Positions 42,750-52,499 of a DNA stretch of 64,000 bases are shown piece after piece; positions within the stretch are counted from its first letter, which is position 1; every line of letters starts with the position of its first letter. The DNA lies in the NCBI RefSeq assembly GCF_016920785.2, contig NW_024609846.1:110536831-110600830 (forward strand), written 5' to 3'. A program made the translations under genes and the position numbers. This DNA is from Ixodes scapularis (taxonomy: Eukaryota > Arthropoda > Arachnida > Ixodida > Ixodidae). A model generated the notes under the pieces. It did no database searches. It saw nothing but the letters and a program-made list of their open reading frames with translations, and was not told the origin of the DNA.

Positions 42750-42932
42750 TGTAGGGTTGGGCGGTTCGTGGACCGCTATCAGAGCACGACCATCGCAGGC
42801 AGAGCCTCGTGAGGAACTGATTTATTCGGACCGAACACAGAAGAGGAAAAGAAAGAAGATGTATTGAAGAATAACGCGATAGATCGGACAACACAAAGAA
42901 GAGGTGAAAGATAAACGCAGTAGGACACACCA
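42750..42932 (-). repeat. 5' LTR of Gypsy family 2
   Basis: 183 bp, on + it runs TGTAGGGTTGGGCGG...GGACACACCA. In minus-strand sense the primer-binding region begins directly after it at 42749. Confidence 0.9.
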
Positions 42933-42937
42933 TCGGG

Positions 42938-44440
42938 TACCTTTGCAGAAGCGTTGTTGGGACGCGCGGTGTCAGGAGTGCGGGATCGCTCCGGCGTTCT
43001 TGAAGGTTCTTTACTTCGGTCGTCTTCGGCAACGCCACCTCCAGGCGTTGCCGCGCTTAGTTTTCCCGGCGACGCAGAGGAGTCAAGTTTTCTTGGCAGG
43101 ATCGTGGCCCTGGAGACGCCGAACGTCGTGGCGATGGTGAGCGCGATTCACGGCGGGGAAACGGCGCGGAGGATAACAAGAGTCGGAGGTACTCCCCGAT
43201 GCCGCTACAGTGTCCGTCATACCTTGTGCGTGAGTCGTTCGGGCGTAACACACGCAGCCCAAGTTGGCAGTAGGGGCATCGTTCGTAAACGTGGTCCGCT
43301 TCCTCGCTGTGACAGTAGATGTGTCGTCGATCCGCTGTCCTCCATACGTCGGTTTTCCTTGGCACCGGATGGTCTTGGCGGTCGAATTCTGTCTTCCGTC
43401 ACGGCGTCGGGGCTACGGCTGCGTTGGTGAGTCCCTTCATGGCGCCACCAGGTATTGTTGAGCAGCTGGCGCTGGTCGTCGGGCCATTGCGGTGTAGGTC
43501 AGCGTCGCCTCTTCGGGTAAGGCCACGGCTTCAGGGGCATCTGGTAGGAACGCTCCCTAGATTTCTTCGCGAACAATCTGGCGATGGGGATTGCGGCCGT
43601 TCGCTCAGCAGTCGGCATGAGCTTCTTGAGCTCCAACCGGACGAAGACGCGGATAAGCTCGCGAATGTCCGGAATGCTGTGGCCATGGTGACAAGAGAAC
43701 TGCGGAACCGCACTGACACAGGGTAGCCTCTGGTAGTGGCTGGCTTTGGCGAGAAGATCATGCTCGACGCTCATGGCTTCCGTGATGAATGCCTCGATCG
43801 TCGTATGCGGGTTTCGCACAATACCTCCGAAGTGTTTCCTTCGCACCTCACATTAGGACCATCAGCTTCTTTGCTTCAGGGGCATCAGAATCCGCACGGT
43901 TTCTGAGTCGAAGAACATCTTCAACAAAGCTAACGACGCTCTCGTTAGGATATTGAACCCTCGCTTGAAGAAGCTCTTCTGCGCCTTTTCTTCTCTGCGG
44001 GTTGGTAAACCTACCTCGGAGCTCAGGCTTGAAGATGTTCCAGGAGGTGATCGACGCTTCATGCTTCTCAAATAAGTTCCATGCTTTGGCCTCCAAAGCG
44101 AAGTAAACGTTCCGAAGACACTGCTACGGTCTCCATCAGTCATGGCGGGCCGCTCGTTTTTACTTCTGCTCCCAGTCGTCGATGTCTTCATAGCTTTTGC
44201 CATGGAAAAGAGCGGGTGTCCGGGGGCCGGCGTGCGAGATGACAACGGGTGGGGCAGTCATTGTCTCGTTCTTCATGCTTTGCTTTTGTGGCATAGGATC
44301 GAATACCGGGGATTGTCCTTTAGTACGGCGGTTTACTCGTGGGACTGCGTGCTCCTCAAAAAGTCCTCTTCGCTGGGGAACGGACTTGAACTGCGGGCCC
44401 CGGAGGGGTACGCTGCATGGGTTTTGCTGTTCCCATCCAC
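42938..44440 (-). pseudogene. Outer Gypsy gag
   Basis: Frames at 44245-43862, 44096-43848 and 43846-43499 give AWNLFEKHEASITSWNIFKP, EELLQARVQYPNESVVSFVE, RKHFGGIVRNPHTTIEAFIT and EAMSVEHDLL, a typical retrotransposon capsid. A knuckle remnant (CHSEEADHVYERCPYC, one cysteine lost) lies at 43295-43250. It parallels 12294-13500 on the other strand, including an arginine/serine-rich stretch (RRESRSPSPRRSASP). It is cut from its protease by the Gypsy family-2 insertion at 42933. Confidence 0.75.
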
Positions 44441-44446
44441 CAAAAT

Positions 44447-45135
44447 TTCACGGATGACAATTGACGAGGAGAAGAATGACTGAAGGAAGCTAAACATTTA
44501 TTGAGGCTAACTTGTGCCCCAAAAAAATGAATAAGGCTAGCGTCCCAAGCGTTGATGGCGGCCTAACAGCAAGATCAAACGCTACAACAAAACTGACTTA
44601 AAAAAAAAATTGACTGGCTTTATATATGTATACAGCCTTGATAGAGATACTCCTCAACCGGTCATCGGTTGCTTAGCTGTTGATGAGAAATTGTGCCAGT
44701 GCAGTAGAACCGCTAACAGTGGGGGTTTTAACGTGCATCGCGCGGTAGTGACCACACGAACGCGTGCCTGTACGACACTTATCCAGATCGAAACGGGCGG
44801 GGGCAGTGGGGATCGAACCCAGGAGGTTCCAAGCGCGAGCTTTCGCTCTACGCTCCAAGCTGTGACGCATTAGCCCACTAAAGTCTTAACCAAAATTTTG
44901 GTCCCGACAGTACACGCGAGGACTTCTGAAACAATCGGCCTTGGAGGTTCGGTGCGTAGAATATTTGGTTCTCGAACAAGCAAAAGGGTTCTCGCATTTA
45001 CCAGAACGCGGGATTTATAGGAATAACAAAACGGTGCATCTGCTCCCAGGCATCGAACATCGGATCATTTGCGTCGGAGCAAAGCACGATAGCCGTTCGG
45101 TCACGGGCGCGCTGGCTTGTAGACGCGCGTGGCCA
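44447..45135 (-). repeat. 5' LTR of the outer Gypsy, carrying a SINE
   Basis: On the minus strand it opens TGGCCACGCGCGTC, keeps the tRNA-like boxes (CGTGCTTTGCTCCGAC...GTTCGATGCCTGGG) and the AAATGCGAGAACCC block, and ends CATCCGTGAAA before TTTTGGTGG. About 300 bp of SINE sequence interrupts it at 44600-44905. Confidence 0.75.
44600..44905 (-). mobile_element. tRNA-derived SINE copy B
   Basis: Same family as 27096-27393: minus-strand B box GGGTTCGATCCCC, shared block GAGCGAAAGCTCGCGCT, GATGCACGTTAAA, GCGGTTCTACTGCACTGGC and a 3' GGCTGTATA followed by a TA-rich and T-rich tail. It interrupts the 5' LTR of the outer Gypsy. The A-box end is degraded (AGTGGGCTAATGCGTC). Confidence 0.75.
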
Positions 45136-45302
45136 TATTTAAAGCGTATATGTGGTATTGTCCTACAACCCCTGCTTAATTGGACGCGCGCCAAGCAGTA
45201 GAATATTAGAGATAGAGGTGAACACTTGCGCTGGATGAATATGGCGACCAAATCACAAACGTTATTCTAATATGTGCGTGATCCGCCGCATTTTTTCCGC
45301 AG
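45136..45302 (+). other. End of the M13 intron
   Basis: Sequence between the outer Gypsy and the acceptor. A T-rich tract (TTTTTTCCGCAG) directly precedes the exon. Confidence 0.6.
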
Positions 45303-45528
45303 ATCTACACTGTACAATTTTGTGTTCTGGAAGTTGATTCGAACTTATGGTTCTGTGGCATCTAAAGAGCTTGAGAAGCTCGTCTTTGAGTTTAATAAAG
45401 AGGCACTTGGCGTAAAAAAAGACGAACCACTGTGGAAGAAGTGTATCGCCAAAATATCAGGTTCAATGGCACACGCAGTAGGTCGTCTTTATGTGGACAA
45501 AATGTTTGATCCCAAAGCCAAGAAAACT
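45303..45528 (+). CDS. M13 metallopeptidase exon, continues 23315-23445
   Basis: The exon lies between CCGCAG| and |GTAAGC. It encodes STLYNFVFWKLIRTYGSVAS, KELEKLVFEFNKEALGVKKD, EPLWKKCIAKISGSMAHAVG and RLYVDKMFDPKAKKT. This matches the M13 family order NY(x)xW..., E-F-x-K-x-L-x-G, EPxWxxC and the helix AxGxLYVxxxF. The cysteine after W is the one that forms a conserved disulfide in neprilysin-type enzymes. The first base completes the valine codon left open by the previous exon; the end is at codon phase 0. The next exon should start the EMI/WMD segment and was not found before 64000. Confidence 0.85.
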
Positions 45529-46439
45529 GTAAGCAAAACTTTTCAAGCTCCCGATAAATGCGTTTAGTTAACTATTCCTTCAAGGTAGTATAATTAGTTT
45601 CCTTTTTGCTTTAATCAAAATTAATTTGCATTGAGAATGACTGTCTTTTCTAAATGTACATAAACGCTATGTCCAATACTTTGTTTTTGAGTGTAACGCG
45701 GATTTCAATCATAATAATTACGAATATTCCTTCTTAGTTTTAATAACAAATAAGCCAATTTTAATATATGTCTTTAAGGCACACGTTGTCTATTTATTAT
45801 TATTCGTGAGAAGCCAAAATAAGCGAAACCAAATTTCGAACCTATGCTATTGGTGCTATCCAACATAATATTTAAGAATGTGTTTGTGCCATTCTAGCAA
45901 ATGCTGAAAACAAGCAACGTAATCGTTTACTTGGCTGACATATTTCCACTAAATTATAGATCAGGATTGATTCAGCCTGCAGACGAAAATGAGTATTCTT
46001 ATGAGACTCAGAATTTGTTCTATAAAAAGCATTAGAACGTGTGCTCTAACATTAGGCAATATTTTCTAAGCTAAAGGTATGGGTAATTGTTGAGAACTGC
46101 CGGTAGTGGAATCATACAACGGACATGCCAAATATTTCACTTTAGTTGACTTCTTTGTAATTTCTAGCACTAGTGTAATTCAAAAGTGTATATAGTCGAG
46201 TAGGCGGACGACCTATGATTTGATCTTATTGAAAACTACCTCAGACTGCAGTAAAAGATGCGAAACTTAGTAGAAGCAAAAGGACACGGGAAAAAAAACA
46301 TATCAATGTCCGCTACTGTGAAACGGTGACGCCACATTAGAACTGGGAACTTCATTTATCGAACAATACAACCCCAACAATAAGAAGTGCACGCCATCAA
46401 AGCAAACGCCGAACGACCCTTTGAAGTTCTGTTTCTTCA
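45529..46439. other. Intronic, no element recognised
   Basis: AT-rich sequence downstream of the GTAAGC donor. Open frames are short and lack domains. Confidence 0.5.
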
Positions 46440-47320
46440 TCTACAAAAAACAAACCAGTGGTTTCGACCAAAGGCATCGTATTAAATTCATGTTCAATGC
46501 AAATTGTAAATTCTCATAAGACTTTAGGCGCTATTTTTTTAGAAAACATGTTTTGGGATGACAATATGCATCATGTTAACTCTATGTTTTCACGTCTTAT
46601 AGGGTTAACATACCGACATCAGTCTGTGCTCCCAACCTCTGTGAAAGTATTAACTTAAAATTCCTTCTTTTATTCTCTCTTAACCTATTGCCATCTGGTT
46701 TTTGGGCACTAATACTTTAACAAACTTAAAAAAAGAACTATATATATTACAAAAAAAAATTGTGACGAATTATTTCAAGTGTTCTATATAATTATCATAC
46801 CGAACAACTATTTGAAAGCTTTCAAGTGCTTGATATTCAAAAATTATACAATAACAAGCTTACCCACATAAGAAAATCAAGTTTATTGACTGAATTAGAT
46901 CCCTTACAGGGTGCTATGCCTGTTTACTCCACTCGTGATGCCGAAAGCTGGAAAGTTCCGGTATATAAAACTAAATGTGGCTATCAAATGCTCAAGTTTA
47001 CGCTTCCTAAGGTTTCGAGAATTATTTGAACACGAAAAAATAACTATAGAAACAATTCCATTTTCTACACTCCGTCGTATGTTTTTTTTTTTTTTTTCTA
47101 GAACTGTAGTTTGTGTGTGTGTGCTGTTTGTGCTTTTTGCTGAGTTTTTATAATGAGACCGGATGATTTCTTTTTCTCCCTTTTTGTACTTTTTGAATTA
47201 TTCTCTTTGTGTGATAAGGGTGCCGAGGGCTCGTCAAGCTGTATATGAAGTTTTTTTCTTGCACCTACTTCATCTATAATGTATCGTTGATAAAAAGTTA
47301 TTATTAGTATTAATAAAAAA
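46440..47320 (+). mobile_element. 3' fragment of a CR1-like LINE
   Basis: Frames at 46458-46658 and 46826-47029 read NSHKTLGAIFLENMFWDDNM, YRHQSVLPTSVKVL, then DIQKLYNNKLTHIRKSSLL and YSTRDAESWKVPVYKTKCGY. They match the post-catalytic RT region and C-terminal domain of the LINE at 28706 (SLGVIFSEHMCWNNQVTH, YRHTLPVHIKK) and typical CR1 endings (YxTR...VPxxRTxYG). Several stops lie between. The copy ends in an AT-rich tail near 47320. Confidence 0.7.
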
Positions 47321-47589
47321 ACATTTGTAAACTTTTACCGCAGTCTGGGGAAATTTTCATCATAATCAACATCCTATAATTCGCTTGAGCACTCGCTGTT
47401 TTTCGTGTATCATCTGCCTCAATCGCTTCAAATTTTAGTTATGATCATAAATCTTAATATATTCTAAGCATTACAATATCTCAGAGCGTTCCCACCCACC
47501 TGTATTTGTATCGATGACCGGGAAATTCAATTTTTCTTAAACGAATGAAAGCCTTTCGCATAATGCTTTTACTGCTGTATCTGTAGAAA

Positions 47590-49090
47590 CCAGTTTGGTA
47601 TCATTTCTAACCTTTGTGCAACTGATTGTCAGTGAGCGCGGGGAGAAAAGTGCCGTGTATTTTCATCTGTCAAATTGTTTTGGCTTGGTTGATCATTCAA
47701 TTATATTACATTAATTAAGGTTATGTGGACTGGACAAAAAATTTTTCTCCTTATTTATGAGTTTTTTTTTGTAAGAATGAAACAATTTGTTTAAATATTC
47801 GAACACCATTCTCTATCTTATCTATCATACTCGAGTGTGCCGCAGGGGTTCATACTATGGCCAATTCTTTTCAATGTATTCATAAAGTAGAAGGGCACGT
47901 TGTTGGGCTAGTTGGTTCATCTTAGTCAAACCTATAAAATAGCACAAAAAAGACAAGGACAAGAAGTATAGACATAGCGCTTGTCCTGTATACTTCTTGT
48001 CCTTGCCTTTTTTGCGCTATTTTCAATGTTTGACTAGTATTCATAAATTATATGAATTTCTGTATCCGCCATTCAAATATCTTGCAATATCTTGATGACA
48101 TCATTTTGTTTCAGCAGGTTTCATCTAGTCATGATTGTGTACTACTAATAAATAATGTTAATGCGGTGCATCATTGGTGCGACTGCAATATGATGACTCT
48201 AAATCCTAATAAAAAGGTAGTTTTGTCCCCTATACACTGGGTTGAGTGCCAGAGAGATATAGGTGTATATGTTGACTTAACTTCGTCTTTCAATTAACAT
48301 GTTTCTAGCATTACAAATGCTGCGTTTTGAATGTTAGGTATTATTTATAGTATGTAGCAAGACATTTTATTGTGATTTTTTTATAAGATTTCTACCGTTA
48401 TTTGAGGCGTATGAAACTTGAGTCTAATTCTGCCGTTTGGAATTGTATTGGTTCTCCTAACCAAGCAATGATAGAAAAAGTGAAGATGTTTTCTTACTTA
48501 TTCTTTACTCCACTATTTTGGTCGCACTGTTCATTTCAATTATGCGAGACTTATTCGACGATACGGTTGTCTGGCACTAAACACCAGACGAATAGAGCGA
48601 CCTCATTTTTTACACAAATGCTTGCACAGTCTAATTGACTATCTGAGCCTGATGTCAGATATCGACCCTTACATACCGAAGGTAATATTAAGTGTTACTC
48701 CCAAATTCTCACTGTGAAAGATCCATCTAACCGCACCTAATAGAACATTTTTATAGCACGTTCTGTACAACCAAAATCTGCATCTTCAACTCCTGTATGC
48801 AAATGTTCAAGCGTTCTTTGACTAATATTTAACTATTTTTAGTGTGTCTCCTACATGTTATTTGTGAACTTCTTAAAATACGGCGCGAATGTTGTCTGCT
48901 AGTCTCGTACTTGTATTTCTTGCACGTTATTTGGCGTTATTGCTATTTTTTGTTAAATACACTCATCGCCAGTTTCGTTGCCCATACAAATTGTGTAGAC
49001 ATTATTGGCACACAAAATGTGGTTTTCAGTCATTATTCGGGCATTAGCTGTTCATGGGCACGGAAAATAGAGTTGAATGAATGAACGAAT
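47590..49090 (+). mobile_element. Second LINE fragment (RT and 3' end)
   Basis: Decayed RT motifs in order: a FDSVSHSIL-like segment near 47690, VPQG near 47840, LQYLDDIILFQQ with the catalytic pair at about 48080, then WCDCNMMTLNPNKK (the usual W-x4-xMxLNxxKT), DIGVYVDLTSSFN, and LESNSAVWNCIGSPNQAMIE (R-x-x-LEYxSxVWxP in active elements). The 3' end is marked by GAATGAATGAACGAA at 49074-49090. Stops and frameshifts are common, and a 150-bp foldback element is inserted at 47887. Confidence 0.7.
47887..48036. mobile_element. 150-bp foldback insertion with 11-bp target duplication
   Basis: GTATTCATAAA flanks both sides (47876-47886 and 48037-48047), and the insertion splits a LINE reverse transcriptase cleanly. 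The element opens GGGCACGTTGTTGGGCTAG and then forms a hairpin. The left arm begins GTCAAACC near 47926 and runs to about 47970. The right arm runs from about 47989 to 48031 and ends GTTTGAC. The ~35-bp inner arms (around AAGACAAGGACAAGAAG) differ at only two positions. Variable-length target duplications point to LINE-driven (SINE-like) insertion despite the hairpin. Confidence 0.75.
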
Positions 49091-50246
49091 TGATTCAGTT
49101 TATCAAGCTAGACTTAGGGCACCTCTTCGCCACAAATGTGAAAAATATCTTGCAAAAACTTCAAGCGCTGAATTATATTGAAACTAACATTGGTTCATAC
49201 GTCCACCTCATGGTCAAACATGTTAGAACGGCGCCCAGCAGCCCATGGCTAATGGCTCGAACGTTCTTGTTGCAGAGCCAGACTAGCTTTCTTCCTGTCC
49301 TGCCCGTTCGATGTGAATGTACATTATTCCGTTGTGCGGTAGATAAACCCCGATGGCGTGATTAACGTTAAAGACCCCAGCTGTCATAGTACGACAGCCG
49401 TGTTGTTCGTCCACAAAGTCGAACCTGCTTCGCCCTATTTCAAGCCCAGACTGAGCTCTGGCAGTATAGATATTTCAAACAGAAATTATGTCTTAGTTTT
49501 TTTTTTCTTCAAAATGTATAACCTGTAATCGCACGGTCAGGTGAGCATTCATTGCAAAACACTGAAATAGCTTATGCTCCTCTTCATGTAACTTTCAATA
49601 GACGTTTCATGCCTACTGTTCCCGGAGCATGGCCATGCTCACTCGTTTAGCCAGCACAATTGCCAAAATAATCGTCTAAACAAGTATATGGTATCGAAGC
49701 ACTGCAGATATATCTGTTTGTTTTCTGGGAAAATCTTTAGTTTGGCCCCCCTCTCGGTACAAGAAACTTCGTACCCATTGCGAGCTAAAAACATACATTT
49801 TGTGTAAAGATCGTAAAAATGTTAGGTGCTGGAGAAAACCCATCTGCGTCAAGTTTTTATTTCAAACTTATTCTGTTCACGTTCAGCCCATTGAAGAGCA
49901 CGGCGTTAGAGCCCAACTACGGATCTTATCTCGCCATCTGATCGTCTCCGACCGCACGTTAAAGTCCGTCTGCTATTGTCAGCGTCACCATTGCAGCAAA
50001 ACCTCTTCTTTATGGAGGAACTCGAAAACGCTGCGTCTGAAGTCAGTAGCGGGAAACGCCATAGATTCTTCAGAAAGTCGTCTGGTAATGTGAACCCCGC
50101 AACGGTAGCCAAAGTCGGACGCACCGTTGTGTAGGTCGACACTCTTAGAGCGAAAGACGGTCGCCTCCCCATTGAAAATTCCATCAAGATACGTAATTTG
50201 GGACACTGACTGCCAGTCAGCAACCTTGATGGAACGTGATGGACCA
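49091..50246. other. Unassigned, with a SINE-like scrap
   Basis: At 49300-49400 the segment TGCCCGTTCGATGTG...ATTAACGTTAAAGACCCCAGC resembles the body of the SINEs at 27096 and 44600, but the rest does not align. Open frames have no recognised domain. Confidence 0.35.
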
Positions 50247-50283
50247 TCAGACGTCATCTGATGGTCCATCAGATGACGTCTGA
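50247..50283. repeat. Perfect 18-bp palindrome around one base
   Basis: TCAGACGTCATCTGATGG (50247-50264) and CCATCAGATGACGTCTGA (50266-50283) are exact reverse complements separated by a single T. Further CATCAG/CTGATGG copies lie just before it at 50230-50246. Confidence 0.9.
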
Positions 50284-50405
50284 CTGCCACTTCCAAGGGA
50301 TTTTCATCAATAAGGGCAGCATTTATACAAGAGTAAAGCTTTACGCACTCATAAATATCGCCAAACGCCTCGATAAAACAAAATGTTCGAGAAAAAAAAA
50401 AGTAT

Positions 50406-50475
50406 GCCCACCGCAGATCGAACCCGCGACCACGTGCGTACAAATCGGACACCTTAACCCCTGTGCTACGCCGGT
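50406..50475 (-). ncRNA. tRNA-like pseudogene or tRNA-derived SINE head
   Basis: On the minus strand there is an A box TAGCACAGGGGTTAAGG with a D stem GCAC/GTGT, a loop region containing TGTACGC, and a B box GGGTTCGATCTG with T stem CGCGG/CTGCG. A run of T follows (a Pol III-type terminator). The acceptor strands do not pair, so it is not a functional tRNA. Valine-like anticodon TAC is conceivable. No SINE body with target duplications was identified. Confidence 0.45.
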
Positions 50476-50598
50476 AGTTAGAAAGCTCGATTTCACCATT
50501 CGTTTTATACGAGATGCTTCGATTGCAAATGCAGTTAAGACTTCAGCATGTTGTGCAAAGCACTCGTACATCACTCGCCGTACTTCAGTTCCACTCAC

Positions 50599-50773
50599 CT
50601 GCCATGTAGAGTACTTTCGCGCCGTAGAACGATCCTTCTGTTCGCGCGTCTCTGGCCCAGTAGACCTGGTACGCCTTGTCGTCTTCAACTACACCGATAA
50701 AGTCCCTTACATCGTCGGAACTCACAACAGGCTGGGTCTTGTCGAGTAAAAATTCTACTACAACATAAAACAC
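50599..50773 (-). CDS. Candidate host exon, BEN-type protein N-terminal module
   Basis: The minus-strand frame reads FYVVVEFLLDKTQPVVSSDD then VRDFIGVVEDDKAYQVYWAR, DARTEGSFYGAKVLYMA and stops at a strong donor (GGCAG|GTGAGT). The pattern 'VVEFL.D.....VP.. ... YxVxW......YxAxVL..A' is the small N-terminal module seen in many arthropod BEN-domain and related nuclear proteins. There is no ATG at the start; either the exon begins at an upstream acceptor (CTCTACAG, about 50773) or the ATG has mutated to GTG. The next exon was not found. It could be an isolated pseudogene piece. Confidence 0.4.
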
Positions 50774-52499
50774 TGTAGAGCCCGGGCAGGATCGACAGGT
50801 TGGAGCAAGCGGGCAAACAAAACGAGTCGAGAGCGATCGTTCATGGAAGCTCGGCGAAGCCTCTATGGGCGAAGCGAAGTGCGAAGTGGCGTTTTCGGCG
50901 TTTCGGTGGGCTTCTGATCAAGGTTGTCGGTCGGCTGCGTGTCATATCTCTAACATCGGCGGTTTTATGGGCTCACGTCCCGAAATCGTTTTCTTTTGCA
51001 TAGATTATTTTTTGAATTCATAGATTTGATGAAATAGTGGTATCCGAACGAACTTTACGTCCTTTGACCGTACGTCTGTCTGCACGTCAAAGCTTTTTGA
51101 CGTACAGTCAGAGCCAATCGATGTACAATCAGAATCGCCACCAAGACATCTTGATGGAATTTCGCGGCGGCCGACTGCCACCAGGAAACCACCAGAAAAC
51201 CGACAAGTGGAGTCTGACTGGAGTTTGACTGTCGGTCAAAGTAACTTGTTGGCCAATCAGAAATGTTTGACGTACAGTCAGGCACAGTCAGCGATCCACT
51301 AGAAAACACTGACTGCCAAACAGGGTTACATTGATGGATTTTTCCTTCGGGCTGGCAAACCCTCACCGGTTCTGACGAGTCTCGCCGCAGTTTCGGGTCT
51401 TAGATTATATTAAAGTTTTCGCCGAGCGAAGCGGAGCGTTGCGAGGTGTGTCTGCGCGCAGCATGAACTGTTTGACCAAATACCATGCAAGCCGATACTG
51501 CCGAATTCCATGGAGCGTGGGCGAAAAGTGATCGCAGCGCCCCTGGCGAGTTCGGAGTTTCCGTTATCAGACGAATTCTCCACAACGCATTGGTTTTGAC
51601 TATATCTCCGCGAGAGGTGACCACTGAAAAACAAATTTCTAGGTAGTTGCTGCTTTGAATGTTAAAAAGTAGGTTACACCTCATAAGTAGAGGACATTCC
51701 TTCGCTTGGGAAAGGTGTTACAGCTTTCAGGGTGCAGCTTTAGGGCTCTTCTGAAGAATACATTCAGTCAGAACTTAAGTAAGCCATGCAAAACACGAAT
51801 GTACCCTTGCCCTGTTTCTTGAAAAAGGGCAATGTACGAAAATTTCAGAACATAGCTACGTTTCAACTTTACTGTTCTTATCGATCAATTCGGTTTGCTG
51901 TTACAATTCCCACTTTTCATGATTGTATTGCTTAAAATGGTTTTCTCCACTAGGCGAGCTGGCTAATCCCGTTACGATCGTCTCCGGATGAAGAAGCAGA
52001 AGGCAATTTCGAACCATGTACGCTACTGCGATGTCAGTGTGCTCTGAAAGACGCCGAATGTGCACATGCAAATTTGACGCTATGACTGAAACTAATTAAG
52101 CGGATTTACAAAAAAGCAGACGTTTCGCGCGTGCCAAAGAAAAAAAAACAGGAGGGCGTCGTAGCTACGTTACCGTTTAGATTTTATTCCGAAGACCTGA
52201 AAGAAGCAAACGTAATTTTGTTTCGTGTTTGGCTGATGGGATAAATCGGACAGCGCCAATAGGATACCATCATGGTGTTCGCCAACTTTCTGTAAGTGCT
52301 CTATCCTCGCTGAACCAATCACGAAGAAACAGGACCAGTTAGTTTTCTTTTAATGCTGCTTGATTCGTTCGATTAGCTGGTAGCGTCGGATGAGTCTGGA
52401 CTTGGGGGAAAGAAGAAGCCTCGGAACAGCCTGTCGCATTTTTGTGGCTCTCAGCTTCTTTTTCGTAAATTGGCCAATCTTAAATAATTTTCAATTGTT
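50774..52499. other. Unassigned, with dispersed TGACGTACAGTCAG repeats
   Basis: TGACGTACAGTCAG occurs at about 51099 and again at 51272, and related GACTG/CAGTC words cluster between 51050 and 51350, some inverted. Part of this resembles 50166-50240 (TTGATGGAATTT / CACTGACTGCCA). It may be a degraded DNA transposon or low-copy repeat. The region 51400-52499 shows nothing recognisable, apart from the likely 5' untranslated part of the I-like LINE near its end. Confidence 0.35.

Larger units (their letters stand above)
37172..42932 (-). mobile_element. Gypsy family-2 element, nearly complete, 5-bp target duplication
   Basis: Two LTRs (37172-37357 and 42750-42932), both TG...CA, enclose gag, protease and a long pol on the minus strand. 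TCGGG flanks both sides (37167-37171 and 42933-42937). By eye the LTRs differ at about nine positions plus a 3-bp gap, so this is a much younger insertion than the outer Gypsy it splits. A purine tract GAGAGGGGAGAAA adjoins the 3' LTR on the minus strand. The primer-binding region after the 5' LTR reads TTATTTGGCGACGAGGG. Confidence 0.95.
26128..45135 (-). mobile_element. Outer Gypsy family-1 element, split by nested insertions
   Basis: Reading leftward from 45135 there is a 5' LTR, the primer-binding region (TTTTGGTGG at about 44446), gag, protease, reverse transcriptase, RNase H, integrase, 3' untranslated region, purine tract and 3' LTR. These match the + strand copy at 11863-17500 part by part. 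The flanks TATAT (26123-26127) and TATTT (45136-45140) agree at four of five bases and may be the target duplication. About 12 kb of the 19 kb is later insertions: solo LTR 26625-27680, hAT 28241-31392, minisatellite insertion 31470-33023, hAT 35051-36319, Gypsy family 2 37172-42932 and a SINE in the 5' LTR. Confidence 0.85.
23446..45302 (+). other. 21.9-kb M13 intron filled with nested transposons
   Basis: The donor GTAAGT at 23446 and the acceptor TTTTTTCCGCAG ending at 45302 join the two M13 exons in frame (GT plus A gives valine at the junction). Nothing else in between resembles the peptidase. The intron contains a CACGTG repeat array, MITE copy B, and one outer Gypsy with at least six insertions nested in it. 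Inference: both exons belong to one gene; an unseen micro-exon is possible but not needed. Confidence 0.75.

Noticed and set aside
50406..50475. Functional valine tRNA gene
   Set aside because: Acceptor strands do not pair and the anticodon stem has mismatches; tRNA-derived pseudogene fits better.
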